From the NCBI GenBank assembly GCA_045612925.1, contig JAZKZX010000051.1, forward strand, positions 1 to 64,000: a stretch of DNA of 64,000 nt, read 5' to 3'. The DNA is from UBA1189 sp045612925 (GTDB taxonomy: Bacteria > Bacteroidota > Bacteroidia > Bacteroidales > Bacteroidaceae). The notes beneath the pieces are model-generated. The model did not search any database. It was not told where the DNA came from and saw only the letters and a program-made list of their open reading frames with translations. Shown in pieces: positions 44,294 through 53,670 of the stretch; position 1 is the first letter of the stretch; the number at the start of each line of letters is the position of its first letter. The translations under genes and the position numbers were made by a program.

Positions 44294-44908
44294 TTATTGA
44301 GCGTCATCGTTCAATCGTATGCGCCCAGTTTCAAGGGCAAGCTGCTCGTAGCGTTCACGCAGTCGAGGCATGCGCGAGGCGCGTATGGCAAGGCGCAAGC
44401 GGCAATCCATTTGGAAGTCCTGCTCCACCACCGTAGGTTCCTCCTCCTTGACGATGCGCATCACATCGTTCATCATGGGATATTCAAAATAGACATCGAG
44501 CGTGAGGTCTACGGTCTTCTCCACTACCTCAGCCATGTCGAGTGCCTCGGCAGCAGCAGCCTTGTAGGCCACGATAAGTCCACCCGTGCCCAGTTTGATA
44601 CCGCCAAAGTAGCGCACCACCACGACAAGTATGTCTGTCAGTTCGCGACTATTGATTGCCCCCAGTATGGGTCGTCCTGCTGTGCCCGAGGGCTCGCCGT
44701 TATCATTGGCGCGAAAGTTGGTGCGATCATGCCCCAGCATATAGGCATAGCACACGTGTCGAGCATCGAAGTAGCGCTTCTGGCACACGGCCAGATGCTC
44801 CTTGATCTCGTCAAGCGTGGTCACGGGAAAGGCCATAGCAATGAACTTACTACGCTTCTCAGTAAACACGCCCTCGCATGGGGCTGCTATAGTCTTATAG
44901 GTATCCAC
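44294..44908 (-). CDS. YigZ/IMPACT family protein
   Basis: A 204-residue protein with the UPF0029 N-terminal domain: RSKFIAMAFPVTTLDEIKEHLA, HVCYAYMLG, NDNGEPSGTAGRPIL and VVVVRYFGGIKLGTGGLIVAY. A C-terminal alpha/beta domain follows. The family is linked to translation control in eukaryotes and is of unclear role in bacteria. The start codon is GTG at 44908; an in-frame stop lies only three codons upstream and no earlier ATG fits. Confidence 0.92.
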   Translation of the reverse strand: MDTYKTIAAPCEGVFTEKRSKFIAMAFPVTTLDEIKEHLAVCQKRYFDARHVCYAYMLGHDRTNFRANDNGEPSGTAGRPILGAINSRELTDILVVVVRYFGGIKLGTGGLIVAYKAAAAEALDMAEVVEKTVDLTLDVYFEYPMMNDVMRIVKEEEPTVVEQDFQMDCRLRLAIRASRMPRLRERYEQLALETGRIRLNDDAQ

Positions 44909-45002
44909 GTTTGTTTATGGTTTTGAGCAAAGGCAACAACTAATCTGTTCGGTTCGCGAAGATAGTGCAAAAAAATGATTTGGCGAAACAATATCTCTTC
45001 GT

Positions 45003-48000
45003 TTATCTCGTGAGGGCAAACTTGAGCGACACGCCAAAGTCGTTTGTTGAGGTGGGATACGACGAAGCAGACACTACGGGGATGTTAGTCTGATGGTCGA
45101 AATAGGCGTTAAGCGTAAGCATGCGCGAGAAGGTATAGTCTGCAGAGATCGATAGTTTCACAGCTTTATTACCACTGGTAGCCTGGGTGCTTAGAGCTTG
45201 GATATCTCGACAAAGAGCACTCTGATTGCGCCATGAGAAGTCGGAACGAAGATTGAGATCATTGCTCACACGCCCCTTTCCCCCTGTAGTAGAGCGTTTG
45301 CCTACACCGAAGAGCTTTACATTGGTCATCTTATAGCCTACACCGAAGACGATATCGTCGGAGTTGGTCTCAACGAGTTGCACGGCAGACATGCTGAGGT
45401 TCATCACGCGACTCTTGTTATACTGCAGCTTCATGGTCATATTGTTGAGTAGGGTCACATCTACACCGATGAGAGGTGAGAACTGCTCGTTGATGCTCAC
45501 AGCAGAGATGTCGAACATTGATGAAGGTATGGGGCTACCAGTAGTGACATCCTGTATGAATCCCAAGCCATTCATATACTCTTGATAAGTGCTATAGGTA
45601 TTGAACGAACCTACCGAGTATACACTCTTGTAGGAGTGGTTAATGTTGACACTCTTGAAGTGTTTCTTAAACATCTCCAGCTTGCCCAATCCGCTATAGG
45701 TGAGTCGCCAGTTAGGGAGCATAGAGAGCATTGAGGGGAACAGATTAAGACTCGATGTAGCAGCATCTCCCCCAGCATAGGTGGCGAGGAAGGCAGGTAT
45801 CATCACATCGGGCGAGTAGCGGCCTACGCCACCATTTGCCGCGTCGAAGGGCATACCTTCGAGAGCTGTACCTGTAGGATAAGTAGCACCTGCGTACTGA
45901 CTCTGCACACGACGCTGGATAGACTCAAGGCTTTGTACAAAATCGTTGAATCGTTCCGATTGGTATCCGTTGGCAGCCTTACGGCGCTCAAATGCCGAGC
46001 CTATGGTGACGGTAGTCATATTGAAGGTACCCGTGCGAGTCTCGGGCATGCCGGCATACATAAATTGGATATTTCGGGCGTTACTCTTCACCCACGAGGC
46101 ATTGAGATCAATCTTAAAGTCGCGAGCAGGCTCCAATACGACCTTTATCTGAAGGTCCTCGGTAGCGTTTGAGGTAGAGGCATAGGCCACGCTATCATTG
46201 TCGAGCAACCAGCCATTATCGAAGGCATGCTGCAAGTAGTCTTCGCCAGCAAATCCGAAGGCAAAGTCCCATCCAGGGGCATATAGTCCGCCCACATTCT
46301 GTTGTCCGAGCATACCGCTTGCTTCGGGCATAAAGCCTGGAAGTCCCATCGAATATACATTCTTATAGGTAGCCGATATATTGCGTACAAGCATCAGTCC
46401 CCGAGCCGTATATTGTGCAGCCTTGTACCACGACAGTTCTGAAAGGTCAGGCCCAGGTCCGATGGTAAGCTTCACATTCGCCGTATCCGAGCCCGTTATA
46501 GCAATAGTATTCTCATCGATGACCTTGTACTTCACCTTATAGGGTCTACCCTCCTTCGTGCGCGAAGCCACCTCGACACGTTTGCTCTTCTGTCCATGTT
46601 TGATAGTATAGGTACTATCCGGGATCATCTTCAGCTCTTTGGTAAACTTTTTCGGTTTCTTTGCGGGTTTCTTTGTAGTCGTTTTCTTCTTTCCCGAGGC
46701 AAACTTCTTATTCGTCTCCTTGAGGAAGTCCACCTTATTATATAGGTTCTCGAGGTTGAGTTTACCATTTACCGTCAGTGAGCGTTGGTTAGCAATGGTA
46801 TTACCATAGGTGCTACCATCAGCAAGTGTAGCTCCACGATCCCAGTTGTATGATGCCGAGTAGTTGGCATCCATGGAGGTCCAGTCAAGGATAGGTAGTT
46901 TGCTCAAGGGCAGTTGGTACGAAGCACTGAACGATTGCTGATAGTCGAGTTCACGTCCCATTTGAGCCAAGCTATGCCGAACAGAGTCTTTCCAGAGTTC
47001 ATACTCGTCTGGGTACAATGCCTTATTGACCGGCATGTAGGGTTCCTCAATCTCTGCATTAGTACGAGCACTGAGGTTCATTTTGAGCGATTTTAGAATA
47101 TCCCAACGAATATCCATATTACGATTCCACATAAACTCCTGCGAGAAGGTTACAGGTATCCCCACGCCACCGAACGAGCTCTGCAAGTCACGCGTTTGCA
47201 GTTCAAAGTAGGAACGATTCATCTCTGTATTAAAGGCAAAGCTTTGCGGAATCGGGCTGACACCTATCTCCTTGAGTATGGTGAGCCACTTTGACTTACC
47301 CTTCATATCCTTGAAGGGCTGCCAGGGCTTCATTGCTGGGGCATAGGTATATCCAGCTACAGCACGCCAGGTAAGCTGATGTTGATATTGTGTAGTGTTA
47401 CCCGAGTTATCCTTAACGCTATGTGAGAAGCCAAAGTTAAAGTTTGACGGATCATAAGGCATCGGCTTCTTGCTCGTGATATTCATCTTCACATTGCTCA
47501 AGCTCAGGTTTTTCGAGGTAGTCACGAGATGAGCTATCGATGCCAGCGAGTCGCGTTCCATAGTGGGCAATGTCTCCAGCATATCATCGAGGTAGAGGTC
47601 CGTATCAAAGGGACTATACAGTGGCGATGTTTTCTCTTGCTGGTACGAGTAGTAGAGCGGCAAGGTCAGTTTGAGTTTCTCCGGGAAGAAGCGTCCGAGG
47701 TCAAAGTTCGTGGTCACGGCATACTGATAGTAGTCATCAACGCGGCGTTGGCTCACGCCCTCCTCCAGTCCACCGAATCCTGCTGTCTCCGCATGTCCAC
47801 TCATATTCACGCTACCCGCATCGGAGAGCTGCACATTGAGAGTACTCTGCGCTGCCCATCCCCCCTGGCTATTGAACCCGGTGAGTCTCAGTTCATTGAT
47901 CCACACCTCGATATCCTTGGTCGTACGCGAGTTGTTGCGCACACCCACCATCACCGTCTTCACCTTACCGATTGTGGGGTTACCCACCACGCTGATGCGA

Positions 48001-51000
48001 TTCTTGGGATTATCCTCATCAAACTCCGAGTATATCTGCGTCTTTGACACTTCGGGGTCGCTACCCATCGCGAGGTTACGACGGCGCTTCAGTTCGGTGA
48101 GTTTGGCAAAGTCGATATCCAGCATATTATCTTCAGGCCACACGGCTTTGCATCCACTGGTAGTATTGCCATCGTAATATCCTTCAGGAGTAATGGTAAG
48201 GGGTATCTCATACTCGTAGTAGTTGCTCTTATAGTCAGCACCGAGACGCACAAACACCGTCATCTCACCATCCTTCACCTCGCTGGCAGCATCTACGAGG
48301 TTCTCGGCATGGATATACATCTGTACATGCTCGTATTTGCGCAGGTCGAGGTTGGTCTTGTTGTACACGGCACGCGCCTCATTGGGTTCGAGCCCCGTGA
48401 TTTGCAGACTCATCGCCTGCTCGTTATCCTGACGCAATTGCGGCTGTGAGGGGTCGAGCACGCGCGATATGCCAGGAGGCATGGTATAGTTCACGGGCTT
48501 TCGGTCTCCATTCTCCTCGATATTGACCGATGCCACCACCATGTTACCACTCACCTTGGGTACCTTGTTCATAGCGGAGAAGATGGGTTGGTCGTAGCTA
48601 CGCCAAGTACCGCGGATAAGTTCCATGGTAGCCAAGCGCACGATGACGGGTTCGCTGAAGCCAGTCATATAGATACGCATGAAGCGCAGCGAGGTGAAGT
48701 CTCGTATACCTCCCACTACCCTCTCGTAACTGGCGATGGGCACACGGAACTTATACCAGTTGACACTCTCTGTATTGCCATTACGCAACTTGGTGCGGTA
48801 GGTGCGCATGTCGGTGATATGGTTGCGTCCCACGACCATATCCTGCGGGCGCAGCGACACGCGGTACTCAAAGTACTTCTCATACTCATCCAGTGTGTAG
48901 TCCTGGTTGATATCCTCCACATCGGGTGTCGTCTTGGCACTTTCGTCATAGCGGTTGCTACTCTCCGACGAGGGCGAGTTACCCTCGGTATTGTTGAACC
49001 GCTTGTAGCGCTCGAGGATGGAGAGTTGCTGCTCATCATAGTCGTCGCCACGGTAGTAGTGGTAGGTATCACCAGCGGGGTCGGCCTCCAATGCGCGATA
49101 CACCTCTTCACTCACCACCCCACGCACATCAGCGAGGTAGTTCATATAGGTAGGATATAGGCGCTCCTCTTCGCTACTGAGTCCGTTGAGACCCACATCC
49201 TGCTTGGGACGATTGCTGCTGTTGTTGTCGAAGGCATATACCAAGCTGGCCGCCGTAGGCACGCGTCCCCATTGGGTCTCGGCATAGGAGCCTGCCACCT
49301 CGGTCACGGGCATACCATTCTCGTAGAACTTCTTGCCATCCTTCAGCACATCCTCTGACACCTCACCCAGGTTGATGTAAAAGTCACCACCCGTAGCATT
49401 GGGATTATAGATGAAGGGGTCGAGCATCCAGAACTCGATATACTCAATGTTCGAACTCTCAAAGTCAGTCGTCGTCAGTTGTCGCATGATACCTCCCCAG
49501 CGCTGCTCGGGGTTGGTGAGCTTGCCCTCGGGAGTAAGGTTAGTGTCGAGGTTATAGGGTCCTCGCTCGTCAGGATAGTAGGCAAGGTTCAGTACCGATA
49601 GGGTCGACGACTCGCCATAAGTGCTCTCCTTGTTGGGATAGAGTTCTCGTTCGTACACCTCACGCACATAGTGGTTCGACAGCTGGTCAAGGTCACTCTT
49701 GATATGTGCCGGCGTGAGCGATGAGTTACGGCGTGTGAAGAGCGGGTCTATGGTGTACCAGTTGATGAGGGCGCGGTCCATGCCCGTACGCGTATTATCA
49801 GTAAGCTTGGCCTCAGGGCGCGATGCGGGCACACCCGAGAGCATCCATGCGCTGGGCGACTTTATGTCAATGCCACTCTCGCTACTCTCGAAGTCGTCGA
49901 TATACGAGGCGCTGCCCTGCACCTTATTAGATACCCCGGCGATGAGTTGGGCAAACTCAGCGGTAAAGTTGATGCGCGAGGGTTGTGTCACATGCAATCC
50001 CGGCAAGTAGTCGAGCATATTAGTGAGCCACTGGCTCTCGTGCTTCCATGCCATATTGAGTCCCCACAGCGTATTCTTGAGCGGTTCATCACCCATCGAC
50101 ACCTTGCTGGTAAGCGGTTTCTCATTCAGGTACATGAGCGTACCACCCAGTTGGAAGTCCTTACTGAAATCATATGCCCAGTTCATACCCAGCATCGTCT
50201 TACGCTGCATATTGAAGACAGTATTGCTCTCCATCGACACATTCACTGGAGTTCCCGCATCGAGAATGCTTTGATTGATGATAGTCACCGTACCCATGGT
50301 ATAGTCCACGGTGTAGTCGCTATTCTCGGTGAGCGTCACGCCACCAGCAGTCACCTTCACCGAACCGCGCGGTATGTTGTAAGCCCCGAGCTGGATGACA
50401 TTCCCGCCCGATCCCGCATATTCACCCGTGAGGAGGAACTTGTTCTTCTCGGCAATCTGCTTAGCCGTCGTCTTGGTAGAGTCGTAAAGTTCTTCAAACA
50501 CATACTTATCCGCCACGGCATCATTGCCTATCACCCTACGCAGATTCTCACCGAAAGGTTCTATCACGGGGAAGATGATGCGTCCTGTAGAGGATTGCAC
50601 GGTATACCCCTCCACATAGTCGTAGAATCCGTTGGGATTGGCATTCTGCTTGGCATCGAGTCGGTCCAAGTTCATCAGTTGCAAGAGGGTCCTGCTCTTG
50701 AGGTTACCTTCAGGCAGATAGGTAAGGTTGGTACCTGTACTGTCGCTCTCGTACTGTATGTCGAGACGGAAATCCTTCGAGGTAATGCTATTGGCCCCCA
50801 GATAATAGACATTCTTCATCATGAGGTCCCAGGTAAAGTTGGCTGGCGATGAGCTGTTCGACTTCAGCAACTTCACATACAACGCATCGTCACCCTCCTT
50901 CTTGTCGGTCGAGAACTCACCCACCTGGTAGGTCTTTCCGGCATAGGTATACTCGAAAGCTACGGCCAGCACCTCATCAGATTTGAGTGCCGACTTCAGC

Positions 51001-52358
51001 GACACATAGCCGAGCGACTTGTTTAGCGTATACTCGCTCTGACTCAGCAAGCGCGCATTGGCCACCTTCTCATAGTCGGTGCTACCCGATAGAATATCTC
51101 CCAATACGGCACCCACCTGGTCAATGTCGCGTATGGCGCCATAGGTGTTCACCATCTGGTAGTAGAGGCTGTTGGCCGTGTTGTTAGGCATGCGCTCTCC
51201 CGTGGCGCTCCACAGCGAGTTGCTGATGCGCGAGGGTTCACCCAGATCGGTAAAGGCAATCACATTGCGCGGATTGTCGTAGTTACTGGTTTTGTTGGTC
51301 ACCCATAGCTCCATACGTGTGATGACCACTCCCGACATGATGGTGGGGAGCTGTGCCATATTGCGGTCGTAGGTCTCGCGGAAGTAGTGAGCCAAGAAGA
51401 AGTGGCGGTTCTCGTCATAGTCGACCACATCAATCTCAAACTCTGTCAGCTGGCTGCCTCCCTTCGAGCTCACCGAGCTGCTCTCCGAGGTCTTCTGCGA
51501 CACCACCGTCTGCAGCGACAGCTTGCCAAACTGCATATCGGCACGGATACCGAAGAGCGATGTGGCGCCCGAGATGAGCGACGAGTTGGTGGGAAAGCTC
51601 ACATTACCCGCCTCGAGGAGCTTGATGATCTCATCCTCCTTACCGTCGTACTTGAGCTTCATCTTCTTCGAGTCGAAGTCGAAGGTCGCCTCGGTGTTGT
51701 AATTCATGTTCAGGTTTACCTTGTCGCCCACCTTACCATTGATGCTCAGGTTGATCTTCTCGTCGAAGTCAAAGCCGAAGGTATTGCGGCTACGCATGGG
51801 CAGCGAGGGGTTGTCGATGCTCTTCTGGTTGAAACCAAACTTCAGTTCTGCCGAGCCCTGTGTCTTGATTTGTACGCCACCAGGACCGAAGATCTTCTCC
51901 GCTGGGCCGAGGTCAAAGTGCATGTTCGTAAAGTCAAACTTCTCCTGCTTACCCTCCTTTTCGAACTCCTCCTGATTCTTGTTGCGGAAGTAAGCGTCGA
52001 GCGAGCGTTTCATGCTCCATGCGGCATATTCCTCGGGGGTCATCAGCAGCGGCACCGACAGGTACGAGTCTCCAATCTTGTTACCCACGATATAGGTATG
52101 CGTCTTGTCATCGTAAGTCGTTTCTGTAGTGATATTCTCTGGAGTACGCAGGTCTACAGGCTTGCGTTCGAGGTCCTCGGCATTGTCGGGCGCAGTCTTC
52201 TGCACCTCGTAGCGGACGGTATCGGGGGCGGCCCCCTCAACTCCCCCCGAGGGGGAGCTTTCAGGCATCGCGGCCAAAGCCCTCCCCCCTTGGGGAGATA
52301 TGAGGGATGCCAGCAGTAGTGCCAATAGTATGATATGTCTATATATATCGTGTCTCAC
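45003..52358 (-). CDS. sprA: Type IX secretion translocon protein SprA
   Basis: A 2451-residue giant outer-membrane protein. SprA forms the conducting beta-barrel of the type IX secretion system, which exports proteins with C-terminal sorting tails. The signal peptide (RHIILLALLLASLIS) is followed by long repeats of the SprA N-terminal type and a C-terminal barrel ending in FGVSLKFALTR. A Lys-rich patch (ASGKKKTTTKKPAKKPKKF) lies in the last third. The start is GTG at 52358 with an in-frame stop five codons upstream. Residues ~28-46 are encoded by a G/C-rich repeat also found at 53614 and 58042. It lies about 1.3 kb from two genes for proteins with the matching tail type. Confidence 0.93.
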   Translation of the reverse strand: MRHDIYRHIILLALLLASLISPQGGRALAAMPESSPSGGVEGAAPDTVRYEVQKTAPDNAEDLERKPVDLRTPENITTETTYDDKTHTYIVGNKIGDSYLSVPLLMTPEEYAAWSMKRSLDAYFRNKNQEEFEKEGKQEKFDFTNMHFDLGPAEKIFGPGGVQIKTQGSAELKFGFNQKSIDNPSLPMRSRNTFGFDFDEKINLSINGKVGDKVNLNMNYNTEATFDFDSKKMKLKYDGKEDEIIKLLEAGNVSFPTNSSLISGATSLFGIRADMQFGKLSLQTVVSQKTSESSSVSSKGGSQLTEFEIDVVDYDENRHFFLAHYFRETYDRNMAQLPTIMSGVVITRMELWVTNKTSNYDNPRNVIAFTDLGEPSRISNSLWSATGERMPNNTANSLYYQMVNTYGAIRDIDQVGAVLGDILSGSTDYEKVANARLLSQSEYTLNKSLGYVSLKSALKSDEVLAVAFEYTYAGKTYQVGEFSTDKKEGDDALYVKLLKSNSSSPANFTWDLMMKNVYYLGANSITSKDFRLDIQYESDSTGTNLTYLPEGNLKSRTLLQLMNLDRLDAKQNANPNGFYDYVEGYTVQSSTGRIIFPVIEPFGENLRRVIGNDAVADKYVFEELYDSTKTTAKQIAEKNKFLLTGEYAGSGGNVIQLGAYNIPRGSVKVTAGGVTLTENSDYTVDYTMGTVTIINQSILDAGTPVNVSMESNTVFNMQRKTMLGMNWAYDFSKDFQLGGTLMYLNEKPLTSKVSMGDEPLKNTLWGLNMAWKHESQWLTNMLDYLPGLHVTQPSRINFTAEFAQLIAGVSNKVQGSASYIDDFESSESGIDIKSPSAWMLSGVPASRPEAKLTDNTRTGMDRALINWYTIDPLFTRRNSSLTPAHIKSDLDQLSNHYVREVYERELYPNKESTYGESSTLSVLNLAYYPDERGPYNLDTNLTPEGKLTNPEQRWGGIMRQLTTTDFESSNIEYIEFWMLDPFIYNPNATGGDFYINLGEVSEDVLKDGKKFYENGMPVTEVAGSYAETQWGRVPTAASLVYAFDNNSSNRPKQDVGLNGLSSEEERLYPTYMNYLADVRGVVSEEVYRALEADPAGDTYHYYRGDDYDEQQLSILERYKRFNNTEGNSPSSESSNRYDESAKTTPDVEDINQDYTLDEYEKYFEYRVSLRPQDMVVGRNHITDMRTYRTKLRNGNTESVNWYKFRVPIASYERVVGGIRDFTSLRFMRIYMTGFSEPVIVRLATMELIRGTWRSYDQPIFSAMNKVPKVSGNMVVASVNIEENGDRKPVNYTMPPGISRVLDPSQPQLRQDNEQAMSLQITGLEPNEARAVYNKTNLDLRKYEHVQMYIHAENLVDAASEVKDGEMTVFVRLGADYKSNYYEYEIPLTITPEGYYDGNTTSGCKAVWPEDNMLDIDFAKLTELKRRRNLAMGSDPEVSKTQIYSEFDEDNPKNRISVVGNPTIGKVKTVMVGVRNNSRTTKDIEVWINELRLTGFNSQGGWAAQSTLNVQLSDAGSVNMSGHAETAGFGGLEEGVSQRRVDDYYQYAVTTNFDLGRFFPEKLKLTLPLYYSYQQEKTSPLYSPFDTDLYLDDMLETLPTMERDSLASIAHLVTTSKNLSLSNVKMNITSKKPMPYDPSNFNFGFSHSVKDNSGNTTQYQHQLTWRAVAGYTYAPAMKPWQPFKDMKGKSKWLTILKEIGVSPIPQSFAFNTEMNRSYFELQTRDLQSSFGGVGIPVTFSQEFMWNRNMDIRWDILKSLKMNLSARTNAEIEEPYMPVNKALYPDEYELWKDSVRHSLAQMGRELDYQQSFSASYQLPLSKLPILDWTSMDANYSASYNWDRGATLADGSTYGNTIANQRSLTVNGKLNLENLYNKVDFLKETNKKFASGKKKTTTKKPAKKPKKFTKELKMIPDSTYTIKHGQKSKRVEVASRTKEGRPYKVKYKVIDENTIAITGSDTANVKLTIGPGPDLSELSWYKAAQYTARGLMLVRNISATYKNVYSMGLPGFMPEASGMLGQQNVGGLYAPGWDFAFGFAGEDYLQHAFDNGWLLDNDSVAYASTSNATEDLQIKVVLEPARDFKIDLNASWVKSNARNIQFMYAGMPETRTGTFNMTTVTIGSAFERRKAANGYQSERFNDFVQSLESIQRRVQSQYAGATYPTGTALEGMPFDAANGGVGRYSPDVMIPAFLATYAGGDAATSSLNLFPSMLSMLPNWRLTYSGLGKLEMFKKHFKSVNINHSYKSVYSVGSFNTYSTYQEYMNGLGFIQDVTTGSPIPSSMFDISAVSINEQFSPLIGVDVTLLNNMTMKLQYNKSRVMNLSMSAVQLVETNSDDIVFGVGYKMTNVKLFGVGKRSTTGGKGRVSNDLNLRSDFSWRNQSALCRDIQALSTQATSGNKAVKLSISADYTFSRMLTLNAYFDHQTNIPVVSASSYPTSTNDFGVSLKFALTR
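52225..52275 (-). repeat. G/C-rich repeat inside the sprA coding sequence
   Basis: On the minus strand, CGCGATGCCTGAAAGCTCCCC and the following run align with the repeats at 53614-53664 and 58042-58092, with the TTTTA loop missing. It keeps the sprA frame open. Confidence 0.6.
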
Positions 52359-52485
52359 TCCGAGTTTTCGTTATCGTTATCGTACAGCCTTGGCTGTTGC
52401 GCACGCATACGTTATATGAGAACGTAGGTATAATCCGATTATTGTATTGAAGAGTAGGAAAAATGAGAATACACACATCAACGCT

Positions 52486-53154
52486 CTACCCCTTCACCGC
52501 ACGCAGTATCTCGCGCTTTCCCCCTACAGGTCCTGCCAGTCGCTCCACCTCGAAGCCCGTAGCTTGCAGCAAGCGGCGTATACACCCCTTGGCACAGTAG
52601 GTCGTGAGCACCCCACCCTGCCTCATGGCCTGGTATATGCGTGCAAAGACCCCCTCCCCCCACATCTCGGGCTGCTTCTCGGGAGCAAAGGCATCGAAGT
52701 ACACCACATCGATATCCTTGGGGAGTTCCGTAGTGAGCAAGTCGCAGCAGCACTTCTCAAGGGTAAAGTGCGGTGTGATGCCTATGGGCTGCCCCCATGG
52801 TGCAGCATGTATGGCTGTAAAGAGCGATGCATCGACGAGTTCTTCATATCCCAACCTCTCGACGAGCGCAGGCTCCACGGGGTATTTCTCCAAGGTGATA
52901 TAGTGTACCGGACGCTGGGCAGTAGCCGCCATAGCCGTGACAGCCGCATTGAGTCCCGTTCCGAAGCCTATCTCGAGCAGTCGCAGCGGTCTTTCGCTGG
53001 CATGATGCTCTGCGGCATGCAGATAGGCACAGTCGCGATAGATGTGCAGAGCCTCAGTGTAGGCCCCCTTCACCGAGTGGTAATGCTCATCAAGTGCCGG
53101 CACGAAGAGCGTAGCCGAACCATCATCCGTATGTTGTACCTCAAGTGTTTGCAT
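52486..53154 (-). CDS. mnmD: tRNA U34 methyltransferase MnmD
   Basis: A 222-residue SAM-dependent methyltransferase, the stand-alone form of the MnmC methyltransferase domain. It makes mnm5s2U34 in tRNA. Motifs: LLEIGFGTGLNAAVT (SAM binding), DVVYFDAFAPEKQPEMW and GGVLTTYCAKGCIRRLLQATGF. The start MQTLEVQHTDDGSATLF at 53154 follows a -7 element TACCTTTG (53195-53188, minus). The frame upstream runs through the promoter and the hairpin at 53232 and is not used. Confidence 0.93.
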   Translation of the reverse strand: MQTLEVQHTDDGSATLFVPALDEHYHSVKGAYTEALHIYRDCAYLHAAEHHASERPLRLLEIGFGTGLNAAVTAMAATAQRPVHYITLEKYPVEPALVERLGYEELVDASLFTAIHAAPWGQPIGITPHFTLEKCCCDLLTTELPKDIDVVYFDAFAPEKQPEMWGEGVFARIYQAMRQGGVLTTYCAKGCIRRLLQATGFEVERLAGPVGGKREILRAVKG

Positions 53155-53231
53155 TTTTTGTATTTCAGTTATTCTGTTATCGGCTTGCAAAGGTACAGTT
53201 TTTTTGCTAATAATAGGGCAAATAAAAAACA

Positions 53232-53264
53232 AACCAGGTCGGCACATACGATGCCGACCTGGTT
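53232..53264 (-). terminator. 13-bp terminator hairpin, loop orientation 1
   Basis: AACCAGGTCGGCA (53232-53244) pairs exactly with 53252-53264 around loop CATACGA (plus strand). On the minus strand a T-run (TGTTTTTTATT) follows. It lies 29 bases past the small peptide gene. The same hairpin occurs at 57784-57816 with the loop reversed. Confidence 0.85.
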
Positions 53265-53293
53265 ATTGACTTAGCCAGTGTAGGAGTCAGGGA

Positions 53294-53452
53294 TTAGTTC
53301 CAGAGGTTACCCCACTCACCGCGGTGCTTGTTGGCATCTTCTGTTGTTCCATTCCCAATCTCATCGCCAACTCCAACACTTACAGCAATCATGCTTACCA
53401 TCTCCATCTCTACTACTTCGCAACTGGGTGCAATATACATTTTCTTTTTCAT
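53294..53452 (-). CDS. Small peptide gene, copy 1 (52 residues)
   Basis: A 52-residue peptide starting MKKKMYIAP and containing CEVVEMEMVSMIA. A Gly/Asp/Glu-rich middle (GVGDEIGNGTTED) and the C-terminus ANKHRGEWGNLWN follow. The paralogue at 57846-58013 keeps both ends nearly unchanged but differs in the middle, so both are under constraint as proteins. The hydrophobic stretch is too short for a normal signal peptide or membrane span. It lies 218 bases after a giant secreted-protein gene, on the same strand, with a terminator after it. I do not know its function. The ATG at 53452 is chosen because it matches the paralogue; the frame is open 11 codons upstream. Confidence 0.75.
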   Translation of the reverse strand: MKKKMYIAPSCEVVEMEMVSMIAVSVGVGDEIGNGTTEDANKHRGEWGNLWN

Positions 53453-53613
53453 AATCTTATCGAAGCCTCCCCAACTTATCCGCAAGCGGAACTCCTCTAG
53501 GAAGATGAATCTTCCTTCGTTGCAACCGACGTTCTTTCACGTCGGCCCGAAGAGGGACTTTCCGTCATCGCGGAAGGGTCAGAGAGTAGTTTTTAATTCT
53601 TATACTTTTTTAC

Positions 53614-53664
53614 TTTTCGCGAGGTCTGCCAGCCCCCTCTTTTAGGAGGGGGTTGGGGGAGGCC
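53614..53664 (+). repeat. 51-bp G/C-rich repeat, copy after the 1147-residue protein gene
   Basis: It runs from TTTTCGCGAGGTCTGCC to GGTTGGGGGAGGCC and contains a 7-bp hairpin (CCCCCTC, loop TTTTAG, GAGGGGG). It matches 58042-58092 at 50 of 51 positions. In both places it lies at or just past the stop codon of a giant secreted-protein gene. Confidence 0.85.
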
Positions 53665-53670
53665 TCTCTT

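Noticed and set aside
44240..44926. 228-codon plus-strand frame
   Set aside because: It is antisense to the YigZ gene, which has clear UPF0029 motifs.
51387..52319. 310-codon plus-strand frame
   Set aside because: It is antisense to the sprA N-terminal region and has low-complexity His/Leu-rich content typical of a shadow frame.
53155..53247. Upstream extension of mnmD
   Set aside because: It would be encoded by the terminator hairpin and the -7 element; the family N-terminus begins at 53154.
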